This document shows, one piece after another, positions 21,809-30,339 of a stretch of DNA of 52,532 nt. The first letter of the stretch is position 1. Every line of letters begins with the position of its first letter. This DNA is from a virus. Under the pieces are notes generated by a model. That model saw only the letters and a list, made by a program, of their open reading frames with translations, had not been told where the DNA came from and did no database searches. A program made the position numbers and the translations under genes. The stretch lies in IMG/VR virus record IMGVR_UViG_3300032046_005782, positions 1-52,532 of that record, one strand, 5' to 3'.

Positions 21809-22255
21809 GTGAAACGTCAAACGGTTCGACTTCTGGTGTGTGTTCTGGTGATTGCCTTGCTGCTGCTTGTGGCGGTCCTTCCCGTGTTCGCTGCGGGGTC
21901 GGGTGCCGGCCTGCTGGCCCAAGAAGAACCACCAACCCTGAAGGACATGTTCATTGGCGGTGTCAACGTCTTGGCCCTGATCATCATCCTGGTCCAGATC
22001 GCCAAGGACTGGTTCGGGGCGAGCGGCAATACCCTGCGCATCATCTCCCTGATCCTGGGCATCGGGTTCGCCATACTGTGGCAATCCACCATCGGCTTCC
22101 CGACCGACATCGCGGGATGGGTGATCTGTATCGTCCGTTTGCTCTACGGCGTGCTGGCCAGTGGCATTGTGGACTTCACCCGAGACGTGGCGAGCAGGGC
22201 AGGCTCCAAGGCAATCGAGGCCATCGTCAAGCGGGCGCAGGCAAACTCCGGCTGA
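21809..22255 (+). CDS. Holin-like membrane protein
   Basis: 148 residues, GTG start after GGAGGTGTTCG. An N-terminal hydrophobic helix (LLVCVLVIALLLLVAVLPVF) ends in AAG like a signal anchor. Two more segments, VNVLALIIILVQIA and ISLILGIGFAILW, and a weaker IVRLLYGVLASGIV follow, then a basic helical tail. Size, several membrane spans and place beside the endolysin suit a holin, which opens the membrane at lysis. Family not recognised by sequence, so topology and position carry the call. Confidence 0.65.
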   Translation: MKRQTVRLLVCVLVIALLLLVAVLPVFAAGSGAGLLAQEEPPTLKDMFIGGVNVLALIIILVQIAKDWFGASGNTLRIISLILGIGFAILWQSTIGFPTDIAGWVICIVRLLYGVLASGIVDFTRDVASRAGSKAIEAIVKRAQANSG

Positions 22256-22285
22256 CGCTGACCGGCTAACCCGTGGGGCTAACCG

Positions 22286-23869
22286 ATGCCGTACAAGATA
22301 GGGAAGCGGGGGCCTGAGTTCTGTGTACTCAAGGGCTCCGGCCAGGTGGTCAAATGCCATCCTACCTACCAGAAGGCTTTGGCACACCTACGGGCGCTAG
22401 AGGTTAACGTGGAGGATGCGGTCATGGATGGGTTCAGTGGTGGCCATGTCATTGACCAGGGCCTGTTCCTGGATTTGCTCTCAGATCCTGCCATCGGTCA
22501 GCGGGTGTTGGCAGGGGAGCCAGTCGTTATCATCCCCAGGGGCCCGTTTGTGCGGGGCGGGGTCACCCGTGACATCACGGATGCGGTAGTCGGGCAGTTC
22601 GTCGGAAACTGGGAACATCGCCTCGACCGGGGTATCCGGCGCAGGCAGTTGGCCGTCGACACCGACCACGATGGTCGGGCGGTCGGCTGGTTCACCAACG
22701 TGCTTCCCATGGATGGTGGGGTCGGGGCGGCCTTCCGGTGGAATCGGAAGGGGCGCGAGGCGCTTCAAGAAGCAGAGTACGCATACTTCAGTCCCACCAT
22801 CTACTGGTGGCAGGAGGATGCAAAGGGAGAGGCGGTCGAGAATCAGTTGGGCGGTGGGGCGATGACCAACTATCCCTTTTTCGGCGAGGCGACTGCGCTT
22901 TACTCCATGCAATCCGTGGCCATCCCAGGTGGCGGGGCGGTGTGGTATGCGATCACGAAGAGCGAGGGCGGGGTCGAGTACCCTGCTCGTGCATACCTGG
23001 TCGTCGAGAACTCCGAGAAACCCGCTACCTGGCACTTGCGGGTCTACTCCCTGAAAGACGGCAAACTGGTACTGGATCATGGGTTGATGGGCGCTGCCAA
23101 AGCGGCGCTTACTTCACCCGGTGGCCACAGGGGTCGGAAGTACGAGGGCCCTGGCAAGCAGGAGGCTACCGGCAAACTCAAGGCTCTATACGAGAGCGAG
23201 GGCCTTGATTGGAATCGAGACGCTGGAGGTGACGATATGTCTGGACAATCTGGCGAGGGTCTGCCCACTTTGCTTCAGCAGGTGGTAGACTTCTTCTCGC
23301 GTAGTGGCGGGACTCCGCCACAAACCACTCCCGGTGCCGGCCCAGGCGCTGGCACTGGCGGTGTCGTATTGGATGAGGCGACACGTCAGCAGTTGGCCCA
23401 GGTGGCTACCCTGAGCACGCAGGTGGCTACCCTGACCACGGAGCGTGACACGTTCGCCTCGCGGGTGCAGGCGCTGGAGCAATCCCTGGCCGTGACCGAG
23501 GGCGCGCGGATGCTGGAGCGGTTCACTCAGATGGCGCGCGAGCAATTCGGCCATCTGCCCTGCGCCACTGGTGACCTGGCTGCTCATCTGGCCTGGCTCT
23601 ATCGGGCGGACTCCGAACAGAACCAACCCCATGCGGCGTTCTTCTCTACCCTGCTTGCCAATGCGGATGCCCAATTCGTGCAGACATTCCGTGAGCGTGG
23701 CCACACAGGGACGCAGGGCGGGTCGGCGCTGGAGCGCGTGCAAACGGCGGTCACGGCCTTCATGAAGGAGCATCAGGGCGTGACCTATGAGAGCGCGCTG
23801 TCGGAAGTCTTCCGGCTACAGCCTGACCTGTATGCGCTGTACAACCAGGAGCGGGAGGTGTCACAATGA
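22286..23869 (+). CDS. Mu GpI-like capsid protease with scaffold region
   Basis: 527 residues. The N terminus YKIGKRGPEFCVLKGSGQVV, with a conserved-looking GKALAHLRAL-type helix, occurs in many phage head proteases. Residues about 60-220 match the Mu I-protein class (LAVDTDHDGRAVGWFTNVLP, AEYAYFSPTIYW, GGAMTNYPFF). An inserted module (about 235-305: PATWHLRVYSLKDGKLVLDH, LTSPGGHRGRKYEGP) is also seen in phage proteases. From about 360 a coiled coil (VATLSTQVATLTTERDTFAS) looks like scaffold. Proteases of this type cut scaffold and capsid during head maturation. The next gene overlaps by four bases. Confidence 0.75.
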   Translation: MPYKIGKRGPEFCVLKGSGQVVKCHPTYQKALAHLRALEVNVEDAVMDGFSGGHVIDQGLFLDLLSDPAIGQRVLAGEPVVIIPRGPFVRGGVTRDITDAVVGQFVGNWEHRLDRGIRRRQLAVDTDHDGRAVGWFTNVLPMDGGVGAAFRWNRKGREALQEAEYAYFSPTIYWWQEDAKGEAVENQLGGGAMTNYPFFGEATALYSMQSVAIPGGGAVWYAITKSEGGVEYPARAYLVVENSEKPATWHLRVYSLKDGKLVLDHGLMGAAKAALTSPGGHRGRKYEGPGKQEATGKLKALYESEGLDWNRDAGGDDMSGQSGEGLPTLLQQVVDFFSRSGGTPPQTTPGAGPGAGTGGVVLDEATRQQLAQVATLSTQVATLTTERDTFASRVQALEQSLAVTEGARMLERFTQMAREQFGHLPCATGDLAAHLAWLYRADSEQNQPHAAFFSTLLANADAQFVQTFRERGHTGTQGGSALERVQTAVTAFMKEHQGVTYESALSEVFRLQPDLYALYNQEREVSQ

Positions 23870-24258
23870 CCGCTGTTGCGCAGGGCGCTGAGGTTCGCAG
23901 GTCTTTCGAGGCAGGCGAGGCGCTGACGAGTTATCAGTGGCACTTAGTGAAGTTCTCCGCTGGCAAACTCGTGCACATCGCTGCTGCCACTGACGTTCCT
24001 GCTGGCGTGCTGCAGGAGGCAGTCGCTTCCGGGCGGCAGGCAGAGATCGTCGTTACAGGGCCAACCTTGATCAAGTCGGCTGGTTCGCTTTCGGTGGGTG
24101 ACCTGATTGGCCCAAGCGCAAACGGGCGCGCGGATGGCAAGACTCCGGGTACGGATACCACGGAGTATGTCGCGGGCACAGTCTGGTCGGCTGCCGGTGG
24201 CGGTGACCAGTTGATTGAGGCTGTCGTCGACTGCGCTGCTCCCCACAGGGCATCGTAG
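23866..24258 (+). CDS. Capsid decoration protein (DUF2190-like)
   Basis: 130 residues between protease and major capsid genes, the usual place of head-stabilising proteins. VPAGVLQEAVASGRQAEIVV and SLSVGDLIGPSANGRAD match the small beta-barrel decoration family (DUF2190-type), which binds the surface of the expanded head. Start ATG overlaps the previous stop (ATGA). Confidence comes from position plus pattern. Confidence 0.65.
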   Translation: MTAVAQGAEVRRSFEAGEALTSYQWHLVKFSAGKLVHIAAATDVPAGVLQEAVASGRQAEIVVTGPTLIKSAGSLSVGDLIGPSANGRADGKTPGTDTTEYVAGTVWSAAGGGDQLIEAVVDCAAPHRAS

Positions 24259-24279
24259 TCGGCAGGGAGGAATGCAACA

Positions 24280-25260
24280 ATGCCTATGGATTCCCCTGGG
24301 AGCGGGGATGTCCACGTGGATATCCTTCTGACCAATATGTCGGTGGGGTTCAAGAACCTGGTCTACATCGCGGGAGACATGTTCCCCACGGTCTTGGTCA
24401 TCAAACGGTCGGACATCGTGCCAAGGTATACAAAGTCTGCATGGTTCCGTGACGAGGCGCGAGAACTGACTGAGCGCGAGGCTCCACCCGTGATTGGCTA
24501 CGGGGTCGACGTGACCGATACATACTTCTGCCGGGAGTATGGAATCGGGCACTTCATTGGAGATGCGCGCAAGGCAAACACCGATTTGCCCTTCGATGCA
24601 GATCGGGATGGGACTGCCCTGGTGACCGACAAGATGCTCATGAAGGAAGAGCGGTTGTGGGTCACCAACTTCTGGAAGACCGGCGTCTGGGGTACGGACA
24701 AGACGGGCAACGTCGACTTCGTCAAGTGGTCGTCCTATGCTACGAGCAACCCCATCCTTGACCTGCGCGGGTTCGGGCGAACCATCCGGCGTGGTTTGGG
24801 GGGCCTGACTCCCAATACGTTGACGTTGGGCGATCTTACCTTCGACATGCTGGCCGACCACCCAGTCATCCTCGATCGCGTGAAGTATGGCGCAGGGTCG
24901 GCGGAGCCGGCGATGGTGACTCCCAACCTGATTGCTCAACTTCTCGGCCTGGCGCGCGTGAAGGTTGGCTTGTCCATGTACACGGCCAGTCCACAGGGTA
25001 CGGTGGAGGGGTCGGTGGTCTACACGCCAAACTGGGACGACGATGCGTGGTTGGGGTACGTTGCGCCTAACCCTGGCCTGTTCGTGCCATCGGCGGGGTA
25101 CAACTTCGCCTGGAAGACGGCTTTCGGCGGGCCCAGATACATCAAGCGCCGGCGCGATCCGCAGTCTGACAAAGGCGAGTTGATTGAGTGCTTCGCCTTC
25201 TACCAGCAGAAGGCGATCGCCGTTGACGCGGGCCTGTTCATTTCGGATGCGGTGGACTAG
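24280..25260 (+). CDS. Major capsid protein (HK97 fold expected)
   Basis: 326 residues, ATG after GGGAGGAATGCAACA. Reads LLTNMSVGFKNLVYIAGDMF, a long helix (ADRDGTALVTDKMLMKEERL) and a C-terminal beta region (LGYVAPNPGLFVPSAGYNFA, YIKRRRDPQSDKGELIECFA). Size, order after protease and decoration genes, and the helix-plus-sheet pattern fit a major capsid protein. No cross-linking lysine or delta domain can be assigned by eye. Confidence 0.8.
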   Translation: MPMDSPGSGDVHVDILLTNMSVGFKNLVYIAGDMFPTVLVIKRSDIVPRYTKSAWFRDEARELTEREAPPVIGYGVDVTDTYFCREYGIGHFIGDARKANTDLPFDADRDGTALVTDKMLMKEERLWVTNFWKTGVWGTDKTGNVDFVKWSSYATSNPILDLRGFGRTIRRGLGGLTPNTLTLGDLTFDMLADHPVILDRVKYGAGSAEPAMVTPNLIAQLLGLARVKVGLSMYTASPQGTVEGSVVYTPNWDDDAWLGYVAPNPGLFVPSAGYNFAWKTAFGGPRYIKRRRDPQSDKGELIECFAFYQQKAIAVDAGLFISDAVD

Positions 25261-25268
25261 GAGGTGCG

Positions 25269-25649
25269 ATGCCTGATCCTGGTTCCACTGTCAACGTTGT
25301 GAAGGGGGCCTGGGTTACTGCAGGCAGGGACTTCCGGTATGACGATGGCGAGATCGGCGAGGTGGTACTGGGCCAGGTGTTCCAGGTCCAGGGGCACCCG
25401 AACGATGCTCTGCTGATCAAACACAGCATGCTGGCCTTGCTGGAGCCACAACCGAAAAAGGCGGCGCTGGACGAGATGCCCGTTTGCGGGGCCTGTGGTC
25501 GGCGCTTCCTGCTGGAGTGGCAGAGAGATCGCTGCGGGCAGGCTCACGAGATGCCTGCCGAGGAGCGGGAGGCTGAGCGGCGAGAGGCTGTTCATCGTCG
25601 TACCGCGGAGGCCATGGGCCTGTCGGGCATGATCCAGGTCGGCGCGTAG
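25269..25649 (+). CDS. Zinc-knuckle-like head-region protein
   Basis: 126 residues. N-terminal barrel-like part (VKGAWVTAGRDFRYDDGEIG), then CGACGRRFLLEWQRDRCGQ, a possible Cys4-type zinc site, and a charged helix rich in Glu/Arg (AEEREAERREAVHRRTAEAM). GGAGGTGCG precedes the ATG. Placed straight after the capsid gene; it may be a minor head protein. No family recognised. Confidence 0.6.
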   Translation: MPDPGSTVNVVKGAWVTAGRDFRYDDGEIGEVVLGQVFQVQGHPNDALLIKHSMLALLEPQPKKAALDEMPVCGACGRRFLLEWQRDRCGQAHEMPAEEREAERREAVHRRTAEAMGLSGMIQVGA

Positions 25650-25684
25650 TCGGCGCGCAAGTGAACCAAGCGGGAGGTTTTCGT

Positions 25685-26296
25685 ATGTTGAACAACAAGT
25701 ACATCCATGCGTGCTTGTCCCTACTGGCTGCCATCCTGGTGCTGGTGAGTGTGGCTGTTGTGGTCCACATCAGTCAACCCGGCGAGGCGGATGCGCAGAC
25801 GGTCCAGGGTTACAGCCTGGTCACCCTGTTCGATGGGGGCGATGCATACACGTCCACCCAATACTCCGGGCCAGTGTTGGGCGGGTACTTCAGTCACGTC
25901 CAGGTCCAGATGGCTACCACTGCGATTACGTCTGCCCACACGCTCTCCGTCACTCCCCAATTCTCGAATGAGATGGTGGCCTGCGGGGCCATCACGGACT
26001 GGTTCGATGGGGCGGTGGTCCAGGTCTATGCAGATTATGCATCCACATCTACCGCAGATCTATACGCTGAAGCAGGGACGACTGAGACTATCACTTCGAC
26101 GACCACTCTGGCGACTTCCTCGAACGGTCTGGCACTTGGGTCGGTTTCGATGCTGTTCCGGTTGGAGGGCGCTGCACCATCGGCGGTCGGGCGTGACTTC
26201 CCCATCCTGGGGCAGTGCATGCGTTTCAAGCTCGAATCGTCAGGGTCGGACATCGTCTATACCCCTACCCTCTACGCGCGACTCATCAACGACTGA
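25685..26296 (+). CDS. Exported protein inside the head operon
   Basis: 203 residues, ATG at 25685 after GGGAGGTTTTCGT (the in-frame codon at 25661 has no ribosome site). A hydrophobic segment (ACLSLLAAILVLVSVAVVV) followed by ADAQT looks like a signal peptide with a cleavage site. The mature part is Ser/Thr-rich beta structure (TTAITSAHTLSVTPQFS, TTETITSTTTLATSSNGL). Export is unusual among head genes. It could be a surface superinfection-exclusion or coat protein, or a virion protein anchored by the helix. Confidence 0.6.
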   Translation: MLNNKYIHACLSLLAAILVLVSVAVVVHISQPGEADAQTVQGYSLVTLFDGGDAYTSTQYSGPVLGGYFSHVQVQMATTAITSAHTLSVTPQFSNEMVACGAITDWFDGAVVQVYADYASTSTADLYAEAGTTETITSTTTLATSSNGLALGSVSMLFRLEGAAPSAVGRDFPILGQCMRFKLESSGSDIVYTPTLYARLIND

Positions 26297-26310
26297 CGAT
26301 ACTGCTGGCC

Positions 26311-26321
26311 TGACTTGTCAA
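26311..26321. promoter_or_regulatory. TGACTTGTCAA palindrome, copy 3
   Basis: Sixteen bases upstream of the ATG at 26338, followed by AATAGGTGACGCG instead of a normal AGGAGG. The same tail (ATAGGTG) follows copy 4 at 32740. Confidence 0.5.
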
Positions 26322-26337
26322 GGCAATAGGTGACGCG

Positions 26338-26892
26338 ATGGCACTGACAGATCTGGAGCGGCTGAGGCTGAAGGTCGCAGATCGTCCGCGTTCGCTGCTG
26401 AACGATCCGGTCGGCGTGGGGGATGGCGAGAGCGTGCAGCTTCGCGTTCGAATCGCTCCTGTCGTGGAGGACTCGGACGTCGTGCTGGTCGGGGGCGTAG
26501 TCCAAGAGCGGGATGAAGATTATACAATCTCCCTGGCTACAGGTACACTTACCTTTGCGACTGCTCCCGAATCTGGTGATGCCATCGTTGCGGGTTACTC
26601 GTGGGTGGCGTTTTCGGATGACGAGCTGCAAGACGTTCTTGACCGTTTCCCTGCTATCGACTCCGCTGCGCTTGAGGTCATCACCTGGCTGCTGGCCGAT
26701 GCTGACCGGTTCCTGAAGTACACGTTCGGCCAGGAATCCGTCGACCGGTCGAGCGCGCGCGAGGCGCTGCAATATCTCCAGGAGCGGTTGGGTGAGCTCG
26801 GCGGGGCTCCGGTGGGCCTAGTCAAAGCGGATACGGTGGCGCGTGAAGATCTAATGGCGCCATTCATCACGTCGGCGGAGGTTTCGCCGTAA
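26338..26892 (+). CDS. Head-tail connector (adaptor) protein
   Basis: 184 residues. N-terminal LTDLERLRLKVADRPRSLLN, a beta-hairpin region (DEDYTISLATGTLTFATAPE) and a helical C-terminal half (DDELQDVLDRFPAIDSAALE, SAREALQYLQERLGELGGAP). Helical bundle plus place after the capsid genes suits a connector that extends the portal. The ribosome site is weak (ATAGGTG) and a palindrome overlaps the leader. The stop overlaps the next start. Confidence 0.6.
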   Translation: MALTDLERLRLKVADRPRSLLNDPVGVGDGESVQLRVRIAPVVEDSDVVLVGGVVQERDEDYTISLATGTLTFATAPESGDAIVAGYSWVAFSDDELQDVLDRFPAIDSAALEVITWLLADADRFLKYTFGQESVDRSSAREALQYLQERLGELGGAPVGLVKADTVAREDLMAPFITSAEVSP

Positions 26893-27230
26893 TGCCCACA
26901 GTGTTACCTGTTGGCCTGATGGCGGCTACGGTGAGCGCCATTACCCTTGACAATTTCGTAGAGGTGCAGGTCTGGCGGTCGGTCGCGGGTGAAGACACGC
27001 TCGTGGCTACCCTCCAGACCAGAATTGCTGCGACGTCACGGGCTGTGCAGGGACGTGACGCGGGGTCGGTGCAGGGGGCGGTTTCGCCACAGTACTACGT
27101 CATGGCCTTCTCCTGCTCCGTCGACGTGCAGACTCAGGACGAGGTCTGGACTGGTGGGGTTCGTTACCGGGTCGTGGGTATGGATGAACTTCCCCATGAG
27201 TGCCAGGCTATTCTCCTGATGCTCCAGTGA
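26892..27230 (+). CDS. Probable head-closure (stopper) protein
   Basis: 112 residues, beta-rich: VEVQVWRSVAGEDTLVATLQ, YYVMAFSCSVDVQTQDEVWT, VRYRVVGMDELPHECQA. The size and the barrel-like pattern RYRVVGM resemble phage head-closure proteins (SPP1 Gp16/HK97 Gp7 class). Start coupled to the connector stop (TAATG). Confidence 0.55.
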   Translation: MPTVLPVGLMAATVSAITLDNFVEVQVWRSVAGEDTLVATLQTRIAATSRAVQGRDAGSVQGAVSPQYYVMAFSCSVDVQTQDEVWTGGVRYRVVGMDELPHECQAILLMLQ

Positions 27231-27240
27231 GGAGGGCGCG

Positions 27241-27675
27241 ATGGCGAATATACACGTGGTCGTTTCGGTACGGGACGAGGTGCGGCTGGACTCCCTGATT
27301 CCGGAGGAGCATTTCGGCGGGGGGTACTTCGTGACCAATCGGATCATGGGGGTTCCGTCGTTCACAGTTGGGGCCCGGGTGACGATTGGCGATGCCGAGA
27401 TCGGGGAGATCGTGGCCATCAGCCAGGCGGCCCTGGATGACCGGTGGGAGGTCCACTACACCACACTCGCCGAGATTGCCATACCTGCCGAGGCTGAGGT
27501 GGTGCCGGCCAAACGTCAGCGGGTCCGCAAACCGAGAGCGGCTGCTTCCCCTGCCGGGCCTGTTCTGACCGAGGCTGAGGCTGAGGCTGATGCTCGTCTG
27601 GCCCTTGCGATGCTGGCCAGCATGGAAGGTGCGGGCGGAGATCCGGACGCGGGTGGCCATGAAGACCAAAGCTGA
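27241..27675 (+). CDS. Neck-region protein with acidic tail
   Basis: 144 residues. Beta-rich N half (IHVVVSVRDEVRLDSLIPEE, GARVTIGDAEIGEIVAISQA) and a C-terminal Ala/Glu-rich tail (LTEAEAEADARLALAMLASM). GAGGAGGGCGCG precedes the ATG. No family recognised; its place among connector and tail-completion genes suggests a minor neck or tail protein. Confidence 0.55.
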   Translation: MANIHVVVSVRDEVRLDSLIPEEHFGGGYFVTNRIMGVPSFTVGARVTIGDAEIGEIVAISQAALDDRWEVHYTTLAEIAIPAEAEVVPAKRQRVRKPRAAASPAGPVLTEAEAEADARLALAMLASMEGAGGDPDAGGHEDQS

Positions 27676-27901
27676 CCGCGATCGGCAAAGACCTGATGAG
27701 TTGCGGGTAGTCGTATTTATCTCCATGGACATGGGGGGCAGGCTCCAGGCGGCATGCGAATCGCCTACGTTGTCCTTGCATGTGTCACCCGAGGCGGTCC
27801 AGAATCTGCTCCGCCTCGTGGGCGAGTTCCTGGGGCAGGCTGGTCTCGAGGACAGGGTCCGTGAGGCTGCTCCCGATACCAGTCTGGAGAGGTTTGCCTA
27901 G
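27659..27901 (+). CDS. Small neck-region protein
   Basis: 80 residues, ATG inside the end of the preceding gene and stop overlapping the next GTG (TAGTG). Reads MKTKADRDRQRPDELRVVVF and VSPEAVQNLLRLVGEFLGQA. Possible small adaptor; no family recognised. Ribosome site weak; coupling likely. Confidence 0.5.
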   Translation: MKTKADRDRQRPDELRVVVFISMDMGGRLQAACESPTLSLHVSPEAVQNLLRLVGEFLGQAGLEDRVREAAPDTSLERFA

Positions 27902-28416
27902 TGAGCAATGGCGAGGGTGAAGGCGAGGGTGAGGGCGAGGGCCTGACGGCTTACAATGACCTGGCTTCCTGGGCGCTGGCCACACTGCGCGATACGGATG
28001 CGGTCTGCGATCTTGTGGTCGGTGGGGATGACGGGGTCATTGAAACCGGCCAGTTGACGTCACAGATGCTGCAGGCTGCGCAGGCAACCCGGCGTGAAGA
28101 CGAGGAATGCGCCAGTCAGGTGCTGGCCATCTTGGTTTGGGATTTGGGCGAGAGTGGCGATGTACGGGAGCGGGTCGCTTCTTTCGCTGTTCTGGTGTAC
28201 GACCGTGGGAAAGGGTACGCTAACATCAGGGGTGCGCGCGAGGCGGTGGTGCAGGCGCTGGTTGGCCAGAACGTGCTACTGGTTCGCGGGGCAATGGTTC
28301 CCAGTGTGCGTTTCGATGGTCGGAGTGGACATTGGAATGTGGAGGAGTTCGACATTGACGCGGAACGTGTCAACTTCTCCGGTCGGCTTGTGGCCGAACT
28401 TGACGAGTACATGTAA
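27901..28416 (+). CDS. Probable tail-completion (terminator) protein
   Basis: 171 residues, GTG start. The first 14 residues are a Gly-Glu repeat from a six-base DNA repeat. The rest reads AYNDLASWALATLRDTDAVC, SQVLAILVWDLGESGDVRER and a beta end (HWNVEEFDIDAERVNFSGRL), like small alpha/beta tail-terminator proteins that cap the tube. The position just before the major tail protein supports it. Confidence 0.6.
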   Translation: MSNGEGEGEGEGEGLTAYNDLASWALATLRDTDAVCDLVVGGDDGVIETGQLTSQMLQAAQATRREDEECASQVLAILVWDLGESGDVRERVASFAVLVYDRGKGYANIRGAREAVVQALVGQNVLLVRGAMVPSVRFDGRSGHWNVEEFDIDAERVNFSGRLVAELDEYM

Positions 28417-28431
28417 CTAGGAGGTTTTGCT

Positions 28432-29304
28432 ATGCCAGCAACGACACGGGCTTCGGGTGCCGGTTTCAGGCACTTGCGGGTTTACTCGCTAGACAGTAAT
28501 GGGTTTGGGGTTGTGCCAACCCCAGGGGCGGCAGGGTACGATGGCCTGCAGGTGGCCGTCGCTAAGGCGATGACGCTGACCATTCCGGATGCGCAGATCA
28601 TTTCCCATACCGGTGACGACCGGGTTTCCCAGATTGACCTGCTTCCCCCTACGGAGGGGGTTGCGGGCGAGATCAGGACAGGGCGCACAGATCTGACGCT
28701 CGATGCTCTCCTGAGCAACACCAAGGTGCGGGCGCTGGCTTCGATGCAGGCGGGCGCGATGGCCACTGACCAGCAGGGCATGGAGCCGGACTTCTGCGTG
28801 CTGGCCTATCGCCAGGCGGTGGATGCAGACCTGACGTCGGCCAACAAGGGCCAGAGAAACTGGTTGTGGGTACTGCTCTCCAAGGCGCTGATCTTCGCCA
28901 AGTGGGGGGCCATGGAAGAGGGCGGCGCTGACGAAAACACATACACGCTGCAACCGCGTGTCTTCAGCAAGTACCCATGGGGCATCCAGTTTACCCTGGC
29001 AGACGATGGCTATCTGGAGACGCAGGTACTGCGTGGGATTTCGCGCTATCGCCCGCATCTGGCCTACTGGGAAGGGACGGGGGCGGTCGTGGAGTTCCTG
29101 TTCACCACAGGCTTCCATGGGCCTGCCGATGCGGAAGATCGCTGCAAGGTGTACATCTGGACGATCGCCGATGGCCTGGTGGAGGACGTGACGGCGGCTG
29201 TCACCATCGCGGACGATGGCATCACCTTCGACGTCGCTCCCCTTGCTGGCGATATCGTCATTGCCCTTTACGAGATCGCGGACGTCCAGACGGTGACACC
29301 ATAA
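28432..29304 (+). CDS. Major tail (tube) protein
   Basis: 290 residues, ATG after AGGAGGTTTTGCT, the strongest ribosome site in the tail block as expected for an abundant protein. Beta-rich throughout with long hydrophobic helix LWVLLSKALIFAKWG; YTLQPRVFSKYPWGIQFTLA and the Ig-like C-terminal end (ITFDVAPLAGDIVIALYEIA) fit a tube protein. It precedes the frameshifted chaperone pair, the standard siphovirus order. No sheath gene is present. Confidence 0.75.
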   Translation: MPATTRASGAGFRHLRVYSLDSNGFGVVPTPGAAGYDGLQVAVAKAMTLTIPDAQIISHTGDDRVSQIDLLPPTEGVAGEIRTGRTDLTLDALLSNTKVRALASMQAGAMATDQQGMEPDFCVLAYRQAVDADLTSANKGQRNWLWVLLSKALIFAKWGAMEEGGADENTYTLQPRVFSKYPWGIQFTLADDGYLETQVLRGISRYRPHLAYWEGTGAVVEFLFTTGFHGPADAEDRCKVYIWTIADGLVEDVTAAVTIADDGITFDVAPLAGDIVIALYEIADVQTVTP

Positions 29305-29308
29305 CGCC

Positions 29309-29806
29309 ATGCAGACAAAGACGGTCGAGTATCAAGACGGGGACAGGGCTTACCGGCTGGTTGTGACCGAGGCAACTGCGCTGGTTGGGTTGAAGCGGAC
29401 TCTCCTGCGCGGGTCGGGCATGGCCTGGGCCAGGCAATACCGCACTGGTGGCCCTGCCCCTGTTGATGCCCCAGGAGGCGCGGATGCGGAAGGTGCGACA
29501 CAGACGGCGGAAGTTGCGGGAGTTGCGGAAGAAGAGGCGGGCGAGGCAGGAGGAGAAGGGGAAGGGGCAAAATCAGACGGGCGAGATCCGCTGACGGTTT
29601 CGGCGGCATGCATCATGGCCCAGGTGATCTACCCTGACCTTGTCGCGGCTACTACGGAGAGCGAGGGCCTGGACGTGGGACGTCTGGCCATCGAGGAGTT
29701 CCTGGGGCTGGATGAGCGGCTGGTCGGGGCGTGGGAAGAGGCAGTGTATGACCTAAATCCCCACTGGCTTCCCGGCGCTGGAGATGCGCAGGAAAAAAAA
29801 GCCTAG
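29309..29806 (+). CDS. Tail assembly chaperone, short form (GpG-type)
   Basis: 165 residues between tube and tape-measure regions. N-terminal beta part (VEYQDGDRAYRLVVTEATAL), a low-complexity Ala/Glu/Gly linker (VAEEEAGEAGGEGEGAKSDG) and a helical C-terminal half. Near its end the frame meets A AAA AAA G (29794-29800), a -1 slippery site, just before the stop at 29804-29806. The short form is the normal product; a fraction continues as the long form. The pair guides the tape measure and tube subunits. Confidence 0.75.
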   Translation: MQTKTVEYQDGDRAYRLVVTEATALVGLKRTLLRGSGMAWARQYRTGGPAPVDAPGGADAEGATQTAEVAGVAEEEAGEAGGEGEGAKSDGRDPLTVSAACIMAQVIYPDLVAATTESEGLDVGRLAIEEFLGLDERLVGAWEEAVYDLNPHWLPGAGDAQEKKA

Positions 29807-30084
29807 ATGCCCACCAGCAACAGATTAGGGTTTGGCTAATCGAGTACAATCGCCAACTGGAACAATCCGCCGATGCGGGGATGCTGGAGGAGGATGCATC
29901 CTGGGAGTTGACCAAACCTGAAATGTCGTTCCTCCTGTGGAAGTTGGGGAGGCGCTTCGACTGGCAAATCCCGCTGTTCGATGGGGGGTTGGTAGACTGG
30001 CCTGACTGGTTCCTGCACGATCTTGCGATCCTGGAATGGCTGAACCGCATGATCAGGCGGGACATGGGCCTGGACAAAAAGTAG
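29309..30084 (+). CDS. Tail assembly chaperone, -1 frameshift product (GpGT-type)
   Basis: Read in the zero frame to 29800 and then in the -1 frame from 29800 to 30084, giving about 258 residues. The extra part begins SLDAHQQQIRVWLIEYNRQL and ends LNRMIRRDMGLDKK, with open frame and protein-like composition right from the slip site; no ribosome site serves the -1 frame alone. This is the lambda G/GT arrangement found in most siphophages. Efficiency cannot be read from sequence. Confidence 0.8.
29794..29800 (+). other. Programmed -1 ribosomal frameshift site
   Basis: The heptamer A AAA AAA, in frame as GAA AAA AAA, fits X-XXY-YYZ. The zero-frame stop TAG follows six bases later, and the -1 frame is open for another 94 codons. 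Confidence 0.85.
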
Positions 30085-30094
30085 GGGGTGCGCG

Positions 30095-30337
30095 ATGGTG
30101 GTGTCGACAGTTCCAGATATGCGGCCAGGTGTGCTGCTGGCTCACCCGGAATACCATGGGCCACTCTACCTGGGGACGCTGGCCAGTCCAGACTCTGCGG
30201 CGCTGACGGCTGCGTGGCTTGCGGTATCGGGTCGGGTGGTTGCCCTGGGCGACCACGTCACTTACTTGAACAGCGGGGACTCGAAGTACTATCTGAAAGT
30301 GTTTGTCACGGACTGGCAAACCATAGCGGCTACGTAG
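30095..30337 (+). CDS. Small tail-region protein
   Basis: 80 residues: MVVSTVPDMRPGVLLAHPEY, later ALTAAWLAVSGRVVALGDHV and YYLKVFVTDWQTIAAT. Beta-rich; no family. GGGGTGCG precedes the ATG. Followed by a structured 100-base gap. Confidence 0.5.
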   Translation: MVVSTVPDMRPGVLLAHPEYHGPLYLGTLASPDSAALTAAWLAVSGRVVALGDHVTYLNSGDSKYYLKVFVTDWQTIAAT

Positions 30338-30339
30338 GA

